Assembly: GCF_024385525.1 (NCBI RefSeq)
Contig: NZ_JANFLU010000004.1
Coordinates: 186,001-250,000 of the forward strand
Length of the DNA: 64,000 bases
From: Arthrobacter sp. zg-Y238
GTDB lineage: Bacteria; Actinomycetota; Actinomycetes; Actinomycetales; Micrococcaceae
Direction: 5' to 3'
Shown here: piece after piece, positions 50,221-58,290 of the stretch
Position numbering within the stretch: the stretch's first letter is position 1
Layout: each line of letters opens with the position of its first letter
The notes under the pieces: generated by a model
The model's input: only the letters and a program-made list of their open reading frames with translations
Told to the model about the DNA's origin: nothing
Database searches by the model: none
Position numbers and translations under genes: made by a program

Positions 50221-50278
50221 ACTTTGTAGCTCCCCATGTGCCGGCAGTCACACTGGGAGGTAGTGTCCGTTACAAAGT
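50221..50278 (+). promoter_or_regulatory. Paired inverted half-sites upstream of pobA, putative operator
   Basis: ACTTTGTA at 50221-50228 and its complement TACAAAGT at 50271-50278 are perfect 8-bp arms whose start points are 50 bp apart, close to five helical turns. They lie in the 131-bp gap between the transporter gene and pobA and end 17 bp before the pobA start. The arrangement suits two same-face binding sites for a looping regulator. Confidence 0.4.
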
Positions 50279-50295
50279 TTTCAAGGGAGTAATAG

Positions 50296-51492
50296 ATGGG
50301 TGCAGAGCGCACTATCCTCAAGACGCAGGTCGGCATAGTGGGCGGCGGCCCCGCCGGACTGATGCTTTCGCACCTGCTGTCGAAGTCCGGCATCGACAAT
50401 ATCGTGGTGGAAAAGCGGGACCACGAAACCATCCGCACCACCCACCGGGCCGGCATCCTGGAGCACGGAAGCGTCCGCATGCTGACTGAGACGGGGGTAA
50501 GCGACCGGGTGCTTACGGAGGGGTACCGCCACGAGGGAATTGACCTCCGCTTCGGCGGCGAGAGCCACCGGATCGATTTTGAAGACCTGGTGGGGGAGTC
50601 CGTGTGGCTGTACCCGCAGAATGAGGTCTTTACCGACCTGGCGGCGGCCCGCGAACGGGACCACGGCGATGTCCGCTACGGAGTTAGCGAAACATCCGTC
50701 ACCGATCTGGCGACCGACACCCCTAAGATCCTGTTCACGGACAGTAACGGCCGGGACTTTGAAATCCACTGCGACATCCTGGTGGGCTCCGACGGTTCCG
50801 GCGGGATCTGCAAGCGCTCCATCCCCAAGGAAGCGCGCACGGATAACTTCATCGAGTACCCCTTTGCCTGGTTCGGCATCCTCACCAAGGCCGCTCCCAG
50901 TGCCCCGGAACTGATTTATGCCAATTCCGACCGTGGCTTTGCCCTGATCAGTCAGCGCAACGACTCCGTCCAGCGGATGTACTTCCAATGTGACCCGAAC
51001 GAGGACGCAGGCGCGTGGAGCGAGGACCGCATCTGGGACGAACTCCAGGCACGGGTCGACGGCCCGGACGGTTTCGAGCTGACACGTGGCCCCATCTTTG
51101 AAAAGACCGTCCTGAAGTTCCGCAGCTACGTGTGTGAACCCCTGCGGTACGGCAACTTGTTCCTGGCGGGCGATGCCGGGCACACGGTTCCGCCCACCGG
51201 CGCCAAGGGCCTCAATCTCGCCCTGGCCGACGTGAAAGTCCTGTTCGAGGCCATCGACTCGTTCTACGCCACCAAGTCCCCGGACCTGCTGGACGGCTAC
51301 AGCGACAAGGCCCTGCAGCGGGTCTGGCGTGCGCAGAACTTCTCCTATTGGATGACGTCGATGCTGCACACCCGGACGGACGCCAGCCCCTTCGAACGCA
51401 AGCGTGCGCTGGGAGAGCTCAGCGGCGTCGTCTCCTCCCGGCACGGCAGTGCGTACCTGGCCGAGGCCTACACGGGATGGCCGCACGACTAG
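50296..51492 (+). CDS. pobA: 4-hydroxybenzoate 3-monooxygenase
   Basis: A 398-residue flavoprotein (p-hydroxybenzoate hydroxylase) that makes protocatechuate from 4-hydroxybenzoate with NAD(P)H and oxygen. It shows the FAD dinucleotide motif GGGPAG (16-21), the RAGILEHGSV segment, ILVGSDGSGG (DG motif) and LAGDAGHTVPPTGAKGLNLAL (GD motif). All features are those of class A aromatic hydroxylases. The ATG follows CAAGGGAGTAAT. The product is the substrate of PcaHG, encoded next. The 115-bp gap to pcaH holds the candidate PcaR operator. Confidence 0.95.
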   Translation: MGAERTILKTQVGIVGGGPAGLMLSHLLSKSGIDNIVVEKRDHETIRTTHRAGILEHGSVRMLTETGVSDRVLTEGYRHEGIDLRFGGESHRIDFEDLVGESVWLYPQNEVFTDLAAARERDHGDVRYGVSETSVTDLATDTPKILFTDSNGRDFEIHCDILVGSDGSGGICKRSIPKEARTDNFIEYPFAWFGILTKAAPSAPELIYANSDRGFALISQRNDSVQRMYFQCDPNEDAGAWSEDRIWDELQARVDGPDGFELTRGPIFEKTVLKFRSYVCEPLRYGNLFLAGDAGHTVPPTGAKGLNLALADVKVLFEAIDSFYATKSPDLLDGYSDKALQRVWRAQNFSYWMTSMLHTRTDASPFERKRALGELSGVVSSRHGSAYLAEAYTGWPHD

Positions 51493-51493
51493 C

Positions 51494-51527
51494 GTTCGCA
51501 TAACGAACATCTGTACATCCAACGAAC
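51494..51527 (+). promoter_or_regulatory. Candidate PcaR operator before pcaH
   Basis: The palindrome GTTCG-CATAA-CGAAC is at 51494-51508, and a third CGAAC half-site is at 51523-51527, spaced 19 bp from the second arm. The 15-bp palindrome resembles the sites bound by PcaR/PcaU-type IclR regulators in proteobacteria, where three half-sites are also used. It lies between pobA and pcaH, near the presumed promoter. Binding by the pcaR-type gene at the end of the operon is inference. Confidence 0.55.
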
Positions 51528-51607
51528 AGGCGGTGTAACGTGGTCTCGACCACGTGGATGCTTGGAAATCCGGAGCGCGAAGGTGCGCTTCATTGAAAGG
51601 AAAACCC

Positions 51608-52432
51608 ATGGAAATGGAAGAGAACCTTTTCTCGAACAGCCATGTCATCGAGAAGCTGGACGCGGCCGAGGCCTCGCAGGACCAGATCTCCGCTGAAATC
51701 GCCGCGGTCCACGCCGAGTACTCCAAGGGGGTGGACGACGGCGCCGCCGAGGAAACCCAGCCCCGCATCGACTTCCGGCCCTACCGCAGTTCCCTCCTGC
51801 GCCACCCCACCAAGGATCCGCACCACGTGGACCCCGAAACCATTGAGCTGTGGTCCCCGGCATTCGGCCACCAGGACGTCCATGCGCTCGAGAGCGACCT
51901 GACCATCCAGCACAACGGCGAGCCGATGGGGGAGCGGATCATCGTCCGCGGCCGCATCCTCGACGGTGACGGGCATCCGGTCCGCAACCAGCTGGTGGAA
52001 ATCTGGCAGGCCAACTCCGCCGGCCGCTACATCCACAAGCGCGACCAGCACCCGGCTCCGCTGGACCCGAACTTCACCGGCGTCGGCCGCTGCATCACCA
52101 CCGATGACGGTTCCTACGAGTTCACCACCATCAAGCCCGGTCCGTACCCGTGGAAGAACCACTACAACGCCTGGCGGCCGGCACACATCCACTTCTCGCT
52201 TTTCGGCACCGACTTCACCCAGCGCATGATCACCCAGATGTACTTCCCCGGGGATCCGCTTTTCGCGCTGGACCCGATCTACCAGTCGATTACCGACCCC
52301 AAGGCACGCGACCGCCTCGTGGCCACGTATGACCACAACATCACCTCGCACGAGTGGGCCACCGGCTACAACTGGGACATCGTGCTCACCGGCAGCAACC
52401 GCACCTGGATGGAAGACGAGGACGCAGAGTAA
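51608..52432 (+). CDS. pcaH: Protocatechuate 3,4-dioxygenase beta subunit
   Basis: A 275-residue intradiol dioxygenase subunit that cleaves protocatechuate to 3-carboxy-cis,cis-muconate with PcaG. All four non-heme iron ligands are identified: Tyr141, Tyr180, His193 and His195 (GRYIHKRDQH and PGPYPWKNHYNAWRPAHIHFS). The N-terminal extension is about 50 residues longer than in Pseudomonas, ending EETQPRIDFRPYRSS. The ATG at 51608 follows AAAGGAAAACCC. It ends one base into the pcaG start (TAATG), so the subunits are coupled. Confidence 0.96.
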   Translation: MEMEENLFSNSHVIEKLDAAEASQDQISAEIAAVHAEYSKGVDDGAAEETQPRIDFRPYRSSLLRHPTKDPHHVDPETIELWSPAFGHQDVHALESDLTIQHNGEPMGERIIVRGRILDGDGHPVRNQLVEIWQANSAGRYIHKRDQHPAPLDPNFTGVGRCITTDDGSYEFTTIKPGPYPWKNHYNAWRPAHIHFSLFGTDFTQRMITQMYFPGDPLFALDPIYQSITDPKARDRLVATYDHNITSHEWATGYNWDIVLTGSNRTWMEDEDAE

Positions 52433-52998
52433 TGAGCGAGCAGAAGCTAACCGCCACGCCCGGCCAAACCATCGGCCCCTTCTACGGCTACGCCCTCCCC
52501 TTCGAGAAGGACAACCAGCTGCTGCCCCCGGGCATGCCCGGCAGCGTCCGCCTCCAGGGCACCGTGACCGACGGCGCCGGAGAAACCATTCCGGATGCCC
52601 TGCTGGAAATCTGGCAGGCCGACGCCGACGGCAATATCCCGCAGCGGACCGGATCGCTGGTCCGTGACGGCTACACCTTCACCGGCTGGGGCCGCACCGC
52701 CGTCGACAACGTCGGCAACTACACCTTCACTACGGTCAACCCCGGTCCCACGGAAGAGGGATCGGCACCCTTCATTTCATTCGTCATCTTTGCCCGCGGC
52801 CTGCTCAACAAGCTGCACACCCGGATGTACCTGCCGGATGACGAAGAGGCGCTGGCCCGCGACGCCCTGCTGTCCTCGCTGCCGGAGGACCGCCGGCGCA
52901 CCCTGATCGCCACCCGTGAAGCCGACGGCGGACTCCGCTGGAACATCTGCCTGCAGGGCGAGGACGAAACCGTCTTCCTCACCTACCCCGGGGCGTAA
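52432..52998 (+). CDS. pcaG: Protocatechuate 3,4-dioxygenase alpha subunit
   Basis: A 188-residue alpha subunit, the non-catalytic partner that completes the active site with PcaH. It has TPGQTIGPFYGYALP, ALLEIWQADADG and FTTVNPGPTEEG, parallel to PcaH but without the tyrosine/histidine iron set (HIHFS is replaced by PFISFVIFARGLL). The start overlaps the pcaH stop by one base, giving one-to-one translation of the subunits. The pcaB gene follows after 2 nt. Confidence 0.95.
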   Translation: MSEQKLTATPGQTIGPFYGYALPFEKDNQLLPPGMPGSVRLQGTVTDGAGETIPDALLEIWQADADGNIPQRTGSLVRDGYTFTGWGRTAVDNVGNYTFTTVNPGPTEEGSAPFISFVIFARGLLNKLHTRMYLPDDEEALARDALLSSLPEDRRRTLIATREADGGLRWNICLQGEDETVFLTYPGA

Positions 52999-53000
52999 CC

Positions 53001-54416
53001 GTGGGCGCAGCGGACAGTGCGGACTACGGCCTGCTTTCCCCGGCCTGGGCGGGAACGCCGGTCGCGGAACTGACCGGAGACCGACAGCTGCTCCAGGCCC
53101 TCCTGGACGTGGAACTCGAATGGGTGCGCGTGCTTGCGTCGGCCGGCCTGGCCGATCCGGAGGCTCCTGCCGCGGTCGCCGCCGTCAGCGATGCCTCCCG
53201 GTACGACGCCGCGTCCCTCGCCGAGCGGGCGCAGGGCGGCGGCAATCCCGTGATTCCGCTGCTGGCCGACCTCCGGACCCAGGCACGGGAATCTTCCCCG
53301 AAGGCCGCGGCCGCCATTCACCGCGGAGCCACCAGCCAGGACATCATGGACACCGCCCTGATGCTGCTGGCCCGCCGCGCCCTGGAAGTCATCCTGGCGG
53401 ATGCCGACCGGGCCGCCGCTGCCCTGGGGGCTACCGCCCGGCGCCACGCCGCGACCCTGTGCGTGGCCCGGACCCTGACCCAGCACTCGCTGCCCTCCAC
53501 CTTCGGCCTGCGCGCCGCCCAGTGGCTGCACGGGGTGGGCAGCGCCGCGCAGGGACTGCGTACCGCCGCCGACAACCTCCAGCTGCAGTGGGGCGGCGCC
53601 TCCGGAACCCTTGCAGCGGTTTCCCTGGCCGCCGCCTCCGCTGACCCCGGTGTGGAACGCCCCACCGCCTTCGACCTCACCGCACGCCTGGCACGCGGCC
53701 TCGGCCTGGCCGAGCCCCTGGCGCCGTGGCAGACCAACCGGCTGCCGGTGACCGCCCTCGGCGCTGCACTGCAGGACTTCACCGCCGCGGCCGGGAAGGT
53801 TGCCAACGACGTCCTGCTGCTCAGCCGGCCGGAAATCGGGGAGGTCTCCGAACCCCGCGCCGCCGGACGCGGAGGATCCTCCGCCATGCCGCAGAAGCAG
53901 AACCCCGTCCTGTCCGTCCTGATCCGCAGTGCGGCCCTGGCAGCACCGGGCTACGGCATGCAGCTGAACGCCGCTGCGGCCGCCGCGGACGATGAACGGC
54001 CCAGCGGCTCCTGGCACGTGGAATGGCAGGCCCTGCGCTCCCTGCTGCGCCTCGCCGGGGGAGCGGCCGCCAAGCTGGCCGAACTGGCCGAGGGCCTGCA
54101 GATCCACCCGGAGGCGCTGACCCGCAACCTGGAATCCGCCGGGCCGCTCGTGGTCAGCGAGAAAATCATGGCCGTGGCCGCCCCGCTGCTTGACGACGGC
54201 GTGCCCGGACGCGGCAAGGAAATCATCGCCGACACGGTGGCCCGCTCGCTGTCCTCCGGCGAGCCCTTCGAAGAGCTGCTGCGTGCTGCGGTCCCGCCGG
54301 AGGTCCTTTCCGATGCGGAACTCAAGAACATCCTCGACCCCGCCGAATACCTAGGGGAGGCCACCGCCCTCATTGAGCGGATCACCGCTGCCTACCCCGG
54401 AAAGCCCTCAGCATGA
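53001..54416 (+). CDS. pcaB: 3-carboxy-cis,cis-muconate cycloisomerase
   Basis: A 471-residue enzyme of the fumarase/aspartase superfamily that cyclises carboxymuconate to 4-carboxymuconolactone. The signature GGSSAMPQKQNP occupies about 291-302. IHRGATSQDIMDTAL provides the second conserved region and RTLTQHSLPSTFG the third. It begins at a GTG 3 nt after the pcaG stop. The stop overlaps the pcaD start (ATGA). The cysteine-free SxxxPxKxNP loop is intact, so the enzyme should be active. Confidence 0.93.
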   Translation: MGAADSADYGLLSPAWAGTPVAELTGDRQLLQALLDVELEWVRVLASAGLADPEAPAAVAAVSDASRYDAASLAERAQGGGNPVIPLLADLRTQARESSPKAAAAIHRGATSQDIMDTALMLLARRALEVILADADRAAAALGATARRHAATLCVARTLTQHSLPSTFGLRAAQWLHGVGSAAQGLRTAADNLQLQWGGASGTLAAVSLAAASADPGVERPTAFDLTARLARGLGLAEPLAPWQTNRLPVTALGAALQDFTAAAGKVANDVLLLSRPEIGEVSEPRAAGRGGSSAMPQKQNPVLSVLIRSAALAAPGYGMQLNAAAAAADDERPSGSWHVEWQALRSLLRLAGGAAAKLAELAEGLQIHPEALTRNLESAGPLVVSEKIMAVAAPLLDDGVPGRGKEIIADTVARSLSSGEPFEELLRAAVPPEVLSDAELKNILDPAEYLGEATALIERITAAYPGKPSA

Positions 54417-55225
54417 GCATCCCCGCCATTAAGGCCTCCCGCCTTTCCAACGCCGGCCCCGCGGCCCCGGTCCTGATCGCCGGCCCGTCGCTGGGCACAG
54501 CGTCCATGCCGTTGTGGAGCCGGGCCGCGGCAGCCCTGGACACCTTCACCGTCATTGCCTGGGACCTGCCCGGCCACGGCGCGAGCCCCGCGGCAGGGGA
54601 ATCCTTCAGCATCGCGGACCTGGCCGCCGCCGTCGCCGCGATGGTCACGGGAGCCCGCGATGCCGGAGACATTCCCGCAGATGTCCCGGTTTTCTATGCC
54701 GGAGTATCGCTGGGCGGCGCCGTCGGGCTCCAGCTCGCCCTGGACCACGGGGCGCTGTTCGACGGCGTGGCCGTCCTTTGTTCCGGCGCCAAGATCGGCG
54801 AAACCGGAGCCTGGGAGGAACGCGCTGAAACGGTGCGTGTCCAAGGCACGCCCACCCAGGTGGTCGGCTCCGGGCAGCGCTGGTTCGCTCCGGGCTTTAT
54901 GGACCGTGAGCCCGCCGCTGCCGCCGCCCTGCTCCACTCGCTGCAGGACGCGGACCGCTTCTCCTACGCCCTCTGCTGCCGGGCACTGGCGACCTTCGAT
55001 GTCCGGGGACGGCTGCCGGACATCACGGTCCCCGTGCTCGCTGTCGCCGGCGCCGAAGACGTCGTCACCCCGCCGTCGTCCGCGCAGCTCATTGCCGACC
55101 GGGTGGCCAACGGAACCGCCGCCGTCGTCGAAGACGCAGCGCACCTGGTGCCGGTGGAGCAGCCGGCCGTTACCGCAGAACTGCTGAAGGACTTCTTCGG
55201 CGCCCAGTACCTCGAAGGGAAATAA
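54413..55225 (+). CDS. pcaD: 3-oxoadipate enol-lactonase
   Basis: A 270-residue alpha/beta hydrolase hydrolysing 3-oxoadipate enol-lactone to 3-oxoadipate. The nucleophile elbow GVSLGGA places Ser99. The acid is in the AGAEDVVTP segment, and the histidine in AAHLVPVEQP near the C-terminus. LCSGAKIGETGAWEER is characteristic of the family. In many actinobacteria this activity is fused to the decarboxylase as PcaL; here it is a separate gene overlapping pcaB by four bases. The ATG has GCATGAGCATCCC context and no strong SD, consistent with coupling. Confidence 0.9.
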   Translation: MSIPAIKASRLSNAGPAAPVLIAGPSLGTASMPLWSRAAAALDTFTVIAWDLPGHGASPAAGESFSIADLAAAVAAMVTGARDAGDIPADVPVFYAGVSLGGAVGLQLALDHGALFDGVAVLCSGAKIGETGAWEERAETVRVQGTPTQVVGSGQRWFAPGFMDREPAAAAALLHSLQDADRFSYALCCRALATFDVRGRLPDITVPVLAVAGAEDVVTPPSSAQLIADRVANGTAAVVEDAAHLVPVEQPAVTAELLKDFFGAQYLEGK

Positions 55226-55229
55226 CCCA

Positions 55230-55634
55230 GTGATCGCAGACGCCAACAAGAGCCGGCAGGACGTATACAACGAGGGCATGGCGGTGCGCCGCGAGGTCCT
55301 CGGAGCCGAGCATGTGGACCGCGCCAACGCAGGCAAGGACGAGTTCACCGCCGACTTCCAGGACCTGATCACCCAGTACGCCTGGGGCACCATCTGGACC
55401 CGGCCGGGCCTGCCGCGCACCATGCGCAGCGCCATCACCCTGACGGCGCTGATCGCCCACGGACACCTGGAGGAGTTCGCCATGCACGTCCGGGCAGCGC
55501 TGCGCAACGGGCTGGACCGGGACGAGATCAAGGAGATCGTGTTGCAGTCCGCCATCTACTGCGGCGTCCCCTCCGCCAACTCCGCCTTCAAGGTGGCCCA
55601 GGGCGTCTTCCGCGAGATCGACGCCGCGGCCTGA
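55230..55634 (+). CDS. pcaC: 4-carboxymuconolactone decarboxylase
   Basis: A 134-residue decarboxylase of the CMD/AhpD fold. It has GMAVRREVLGAEHVDRA, a conserved TRPGLPRTMRSAITLTALIAHGHLEEFAMH region and the motif EIVLQSAIYCGVPSANSAF with the usual cysteine. It converts carboxymuconolactone to 3-oxoadipate enol-lactone. The GTG start lies 5 nt after pcaD and the AAGGGAAATAAC context provides an SD. The gene appears complete on its own, in contrast to the fused PcaL form. Confidence 0.9.
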   Translation: MIADANKSRQDVYNEGMAVRREVLGAEHVDRANAGKDEFTADFQDLITQYAWGTIWTRPGLPRTMRSAITLTALIAHGHLEEFAMHVRAALRNGLDRDEIKEIVLQSAIYCGVPSANSAFKVAQGVFREIDAAA

Positions 55635-55692
55635 GCCTCAGTCCGTCCCAACTGCCACTTCCAGTTTTCGCTTTCCAGTTCAAGGAGCACCG

Positions 55693-56892
55693 GTGAACCA
55701 GGCCTATATCTACGACGCAGTCCGCACCCCCTTCGGCAAATTCGGCGGGGCCCTCGCCGGCGTCCGCCCGGACGACCTGGCCGCCCAGGTCCTGAAGGCT
55801 TCCGTGTCCCGGGCGCCCGGCCTGGACCCCGAGCGGATCGACGAGGTGGTCTTCGGCAACGCCAACGGCGCAGGCGAGGAGAACCGCAATGTCGCGCGGA
55901 TGGCCACGCTGCTGGCAGGCCTGCCCACCTCGATCCCGGGCACCACGGTCAACCGGCTCTGCGGCTCGTCCCTCGACGCGGCACTGATCGCGTCGCGGCA
56001 GATCAACACCGGCGAAGCGGACCTGATGCTCATCGGCGGCGTCGAGTCCATGAGCCGTGCCCCCTGGGTGCTGCCCAAGAACGAGAAGCCGTACCCCGCC
56101 GGAGATCAGACCCTGGCCTCCACCACGCTGGGCTGGCGGCTGGTCAACCCGGCCATGCCGAAGGAATGGACCGTCTCCCTCGGCGAGGCCACCGAGCAGC
56201 TGCGCGAGAAGTACGGCATCACGCGGGAACGCCAGGATGCGTTCGCCGCAGCCTCGCACGCCCTCGCCGCAAAGGCGTGGGACGAGGGCAAATACGCGAA
56301 CCTGACGGTCGCCGTCGACGGCGTGGACCTGGACCGGGATGAAAGCATCCGCGCCGGCTCCACGGTCGAGAAGCTGGCCACGCTGCGCACCGTGTTCCGG
56401 CCGGCGTCGGAGGATGTCTCCGGCGGCACCGTCACCGCCGGCAACGCTTCCCCACTGAACGACGGCGCCTCCGCGGCCTGGCTGGGCAGCGAGAACGCCG
56501 CCGGCATCCTCGGCCTGGACCCGCTGGCCCGGATCGCCGGCCGCGGCGCTGCAGCCAACGAGCCGCAGTACTTCGGTTACGCCCCGGTGGAAGCAGCCAA
56601 CACGGCGCTGAAGCGGGCCGGCATCAGCTGGAGCGACGTCGGCGCCATTGAGCTCAACGAGGCCTTCGCAGCCCAGTCCCTCGCCTGCCTGGACGCCTGG
56701 GATGTCGACCCGGCTATCGTCAACGCCTGGGGCGGCGCCGTCGCCATCGGCCACCCGCTCGGAGCTTCCGGCACCCGCATCCTCGGCACGGTGGCCCGCC
56801 GGCTGCAGGAATCGGGTGAGCGCTGGGGCGTGGCCGCCATCTGCATCGGCGTGGGCCAGGGCCTCGCCGTCGTGCTCGAAAACGCCAACTGA
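55693..56892 (+). CDS. pcaF: 3-oxoadipyl-CoA thiolase
   Basis: A 399-residue thiolase that splits 3-oxoadipyl-CoA to succinyl-CoA and acetyl-CoA. The nucleophile is Cys90 (NRLCGSSLDA), with GHPLGASG and ICIGVGQG at the C-terminus and IELNEAFAAQSLACL before it. SMSRAPWVLPKNEKPYP is typical of beta-ketoadipyl thiolases. CAAGGAG is upstream of the GTG start at normal spacing. It is 58 nt after pcaC, in the same operon. Confidence 0.92.
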   Translation: MNQAYIYDAVRTPFGKFGGALAGVRPDDLAAQVLKASVSRAPGLDPERIDEVVFGNANGAGEENRNVARMATLLAGLPTSIPGTTVNRLCGSSLDAALIASRQINTGEADLMLIGGVESMSRAPWVLPKNEKPYPAGDQTLASTTLGWRLVNPAMPKEWTVSLGEATEQLREKYGITRERQDAFAAASHALAAKAWDEGKYANLTVAVDGVDLDRDESIRAGSTVEKLATLRTVFRPASEDVSGGTVTAGNASPLNDGASAAWLGSENAAGILGLDPLARIAGRGAAANEPQYFGYAPVEAANTALKRAGISWSDVGAIELNEAFAAQSLACLDAWDVDPAIVNAWGGAVAIGHPLGASGTRILGTVARRLQESGERWGVAAICIGVGQGLAVVLENAN

Positions 56893-56924
56893 GAATCCAG
56901 CAACCGAAGACGTAAGGAAAAACC

Positions 56925-57608
56925 GTGCTCAACATTGTGCAGGACGTTGATGAGGCCGTTGCGCCCATCCACGACGGCGCCACCGTCATGATCGGCGGGT
57001 TCGGCCGGGCCGGACAGCCCGTGGAGCTCATCGAGGCGCTGCTGCGCCAGGGCGCCAAGGACCTGACCGTGGTCAACAACAACGCCGGCAACGGAGAACA
57101 GGGCCTGGCCGCCCTGATCGGCGCCGGACGGGTGAAGAAGATCATCTGCTCCTTCCCGCGTCAGTCCGACTCGCAGATCTTCGACGCCAAGTACCGCGCC
57201 GGGGAAATAGAACTGGAACTGGTGCCCCAGGGCAACCTCGCCGAGCGTATCCGCGCCGCCGGCGCGGGCATCGGCGGGTTCTTTACTCCCACCGCTTACG
57301 GCACCCCGCTGGCCGAAGGCAAGGAAACCCGGATGATCGACGGCCGCGGCTATGTCTTCGAAACCCCGCTGCACGCTGACTTCGCACTGGTCAAGGCACT
57401 GCGCGCCGACAAGGCAGGGAACCTGGTCTACCGGAAGACCGCCCGGAACTTCGGTCCGATCATGGCCGCCGCTGCGAAGACCGCAATTGTGCAGGTCCGC
57501 GAAATCGTCGACGTCGGAGAAATGGACCCCGAAGTCGTGGTCACCCCGGGAATCTACGTCAACAGCCTGGTCCGTGTGGACCGGGAGAAAGCGCCGGCTG
57601 CAGCATGA
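56925..57608 (+). CDS. pcaI: 3-oxoadipate CoA-transferase alpha subunit
   Basis: A 227-residue subunit A of the CoA-transferase that activates 3-oxoadipate with succinyl-CoA. It has TVMIGGFGRAGQPVELIEALL and NNNAGNGEQGLAALIG, then GGFFTPTAYGTPLAEGKE and a conserved VYRKTARNFGPIMAAAA segment. The GTG start follows GTAAGGAAAAACC. Its stop overlaps the pcaJ start (ATGA), giving paired subunits. Confidence 0.93.
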   Translation: MLNIVQDVDEAVAPIHDGATVMIGGFGRAGQPVELIEALLRQGAKDLTVVNNNAGNGEQGLAALIGAGRVKKIICSFPRQSDSQIFDAKYRAGEIELELVPQGNLAERIRAAGAGIGGFFTPTAYGTPLAEGKETRMIDGRGYVFETPLHADFALVKALRADKAGNLVYRKTARNFGPIMAAAAKTAIVQVREIVDVGEMDPEVVVTPGIYVNSLVRVDREKAPAAA

Positions 57609-58270
57609 GCAACAAAACCGAAAAGCTGGGCAAGAACGACCTCGCTGCCCTCGTGGCCGCCGATATTGCCCCCGGGTCCTTCGTGAACCTGGGCATCGGC
57701 CAGCCGACCCTGGTCTCCAACTACCTTCGGCCCGAGCAGAACATCACCCTGCACACCGAAAACGGGATGCTGGGTATGGGCCCCGAAGCCACCGGGGAAG
57801 AGGTGGACCCGGACCTGATCAACGCCGGAAAGATTCCGGTGACCGAACTGCCGGGTGCTGCCTACTTCCACCATGCCGATTCCTTCGCGATCATGCGCGG
57901 CGGACACCTGGACGTGTGTGTCCTGGGCGCCTTCCAGGTCTCCGCCTCCGGGGACCTGGCCAACTGGCATACCGGTGCACCTGATGCCATCCCGGCAGTG
58001 GGCGGCGCCATGGACCTGGCCACCGGTGCCAAGGACGTCTACGTCATGATGTCGCTGTTCACCAAGGAAGGCCTCAGCAAACTGGTGAAGGAGTGCACCT
58101 ACCCGCTCACCGGCGTCGGATGCGTTACCCGCGTCTACACTAATGAAGCGGTCTTCCTGCTGAAGGAGGACGGCGTCCACGTCCGCGACACCTTCGGAAC
58201 CACGTTCGAGGAACTGGCGGCAAAGATGGACATCCCGCTGATCCGCTCCGCGGCCGACAGCCAGCAGTAA
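57605..58270 (+). CDS. pcaJ: 3-oxoadipate CoA-transferase beta subunit
   Basis: A 221-residue subunit B carrying the catalytic glutamate of class I CoA-transferases, Glu52 in LHTENGMLGMG. GGHLDVCVLGAFQVSASGDLANW and GVGCVTRVYTNEAVF are also typical. It functions as a heteromer with PcaI. The two are coupled by a 4-base overlap. A 20-nt gap precedes pcaR. Confidence 0.93.
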   Translation: MSNKTEKLGKNDLAALVAADIAPGSFVNLGIGQPTLVSNYLRPEQNITLHTENGMLGMGPEATGEEVDPDLINAGKIPVTELPGAAYFHHADSFAIMRGGHLDVCVLGAFQVSASGDLANWHTGAPDAIPAVGGAMDLATGAKDVYVMMSLFTKEGLSKLVKECTYPLTGVGCVTRVYTNEAVFLLKEDGVHVRDTFGTTFEELAAKMDIPLIRSAADSQQ

Positions 58271-58290
58271 CCGACAACAAAAGGGGACAT

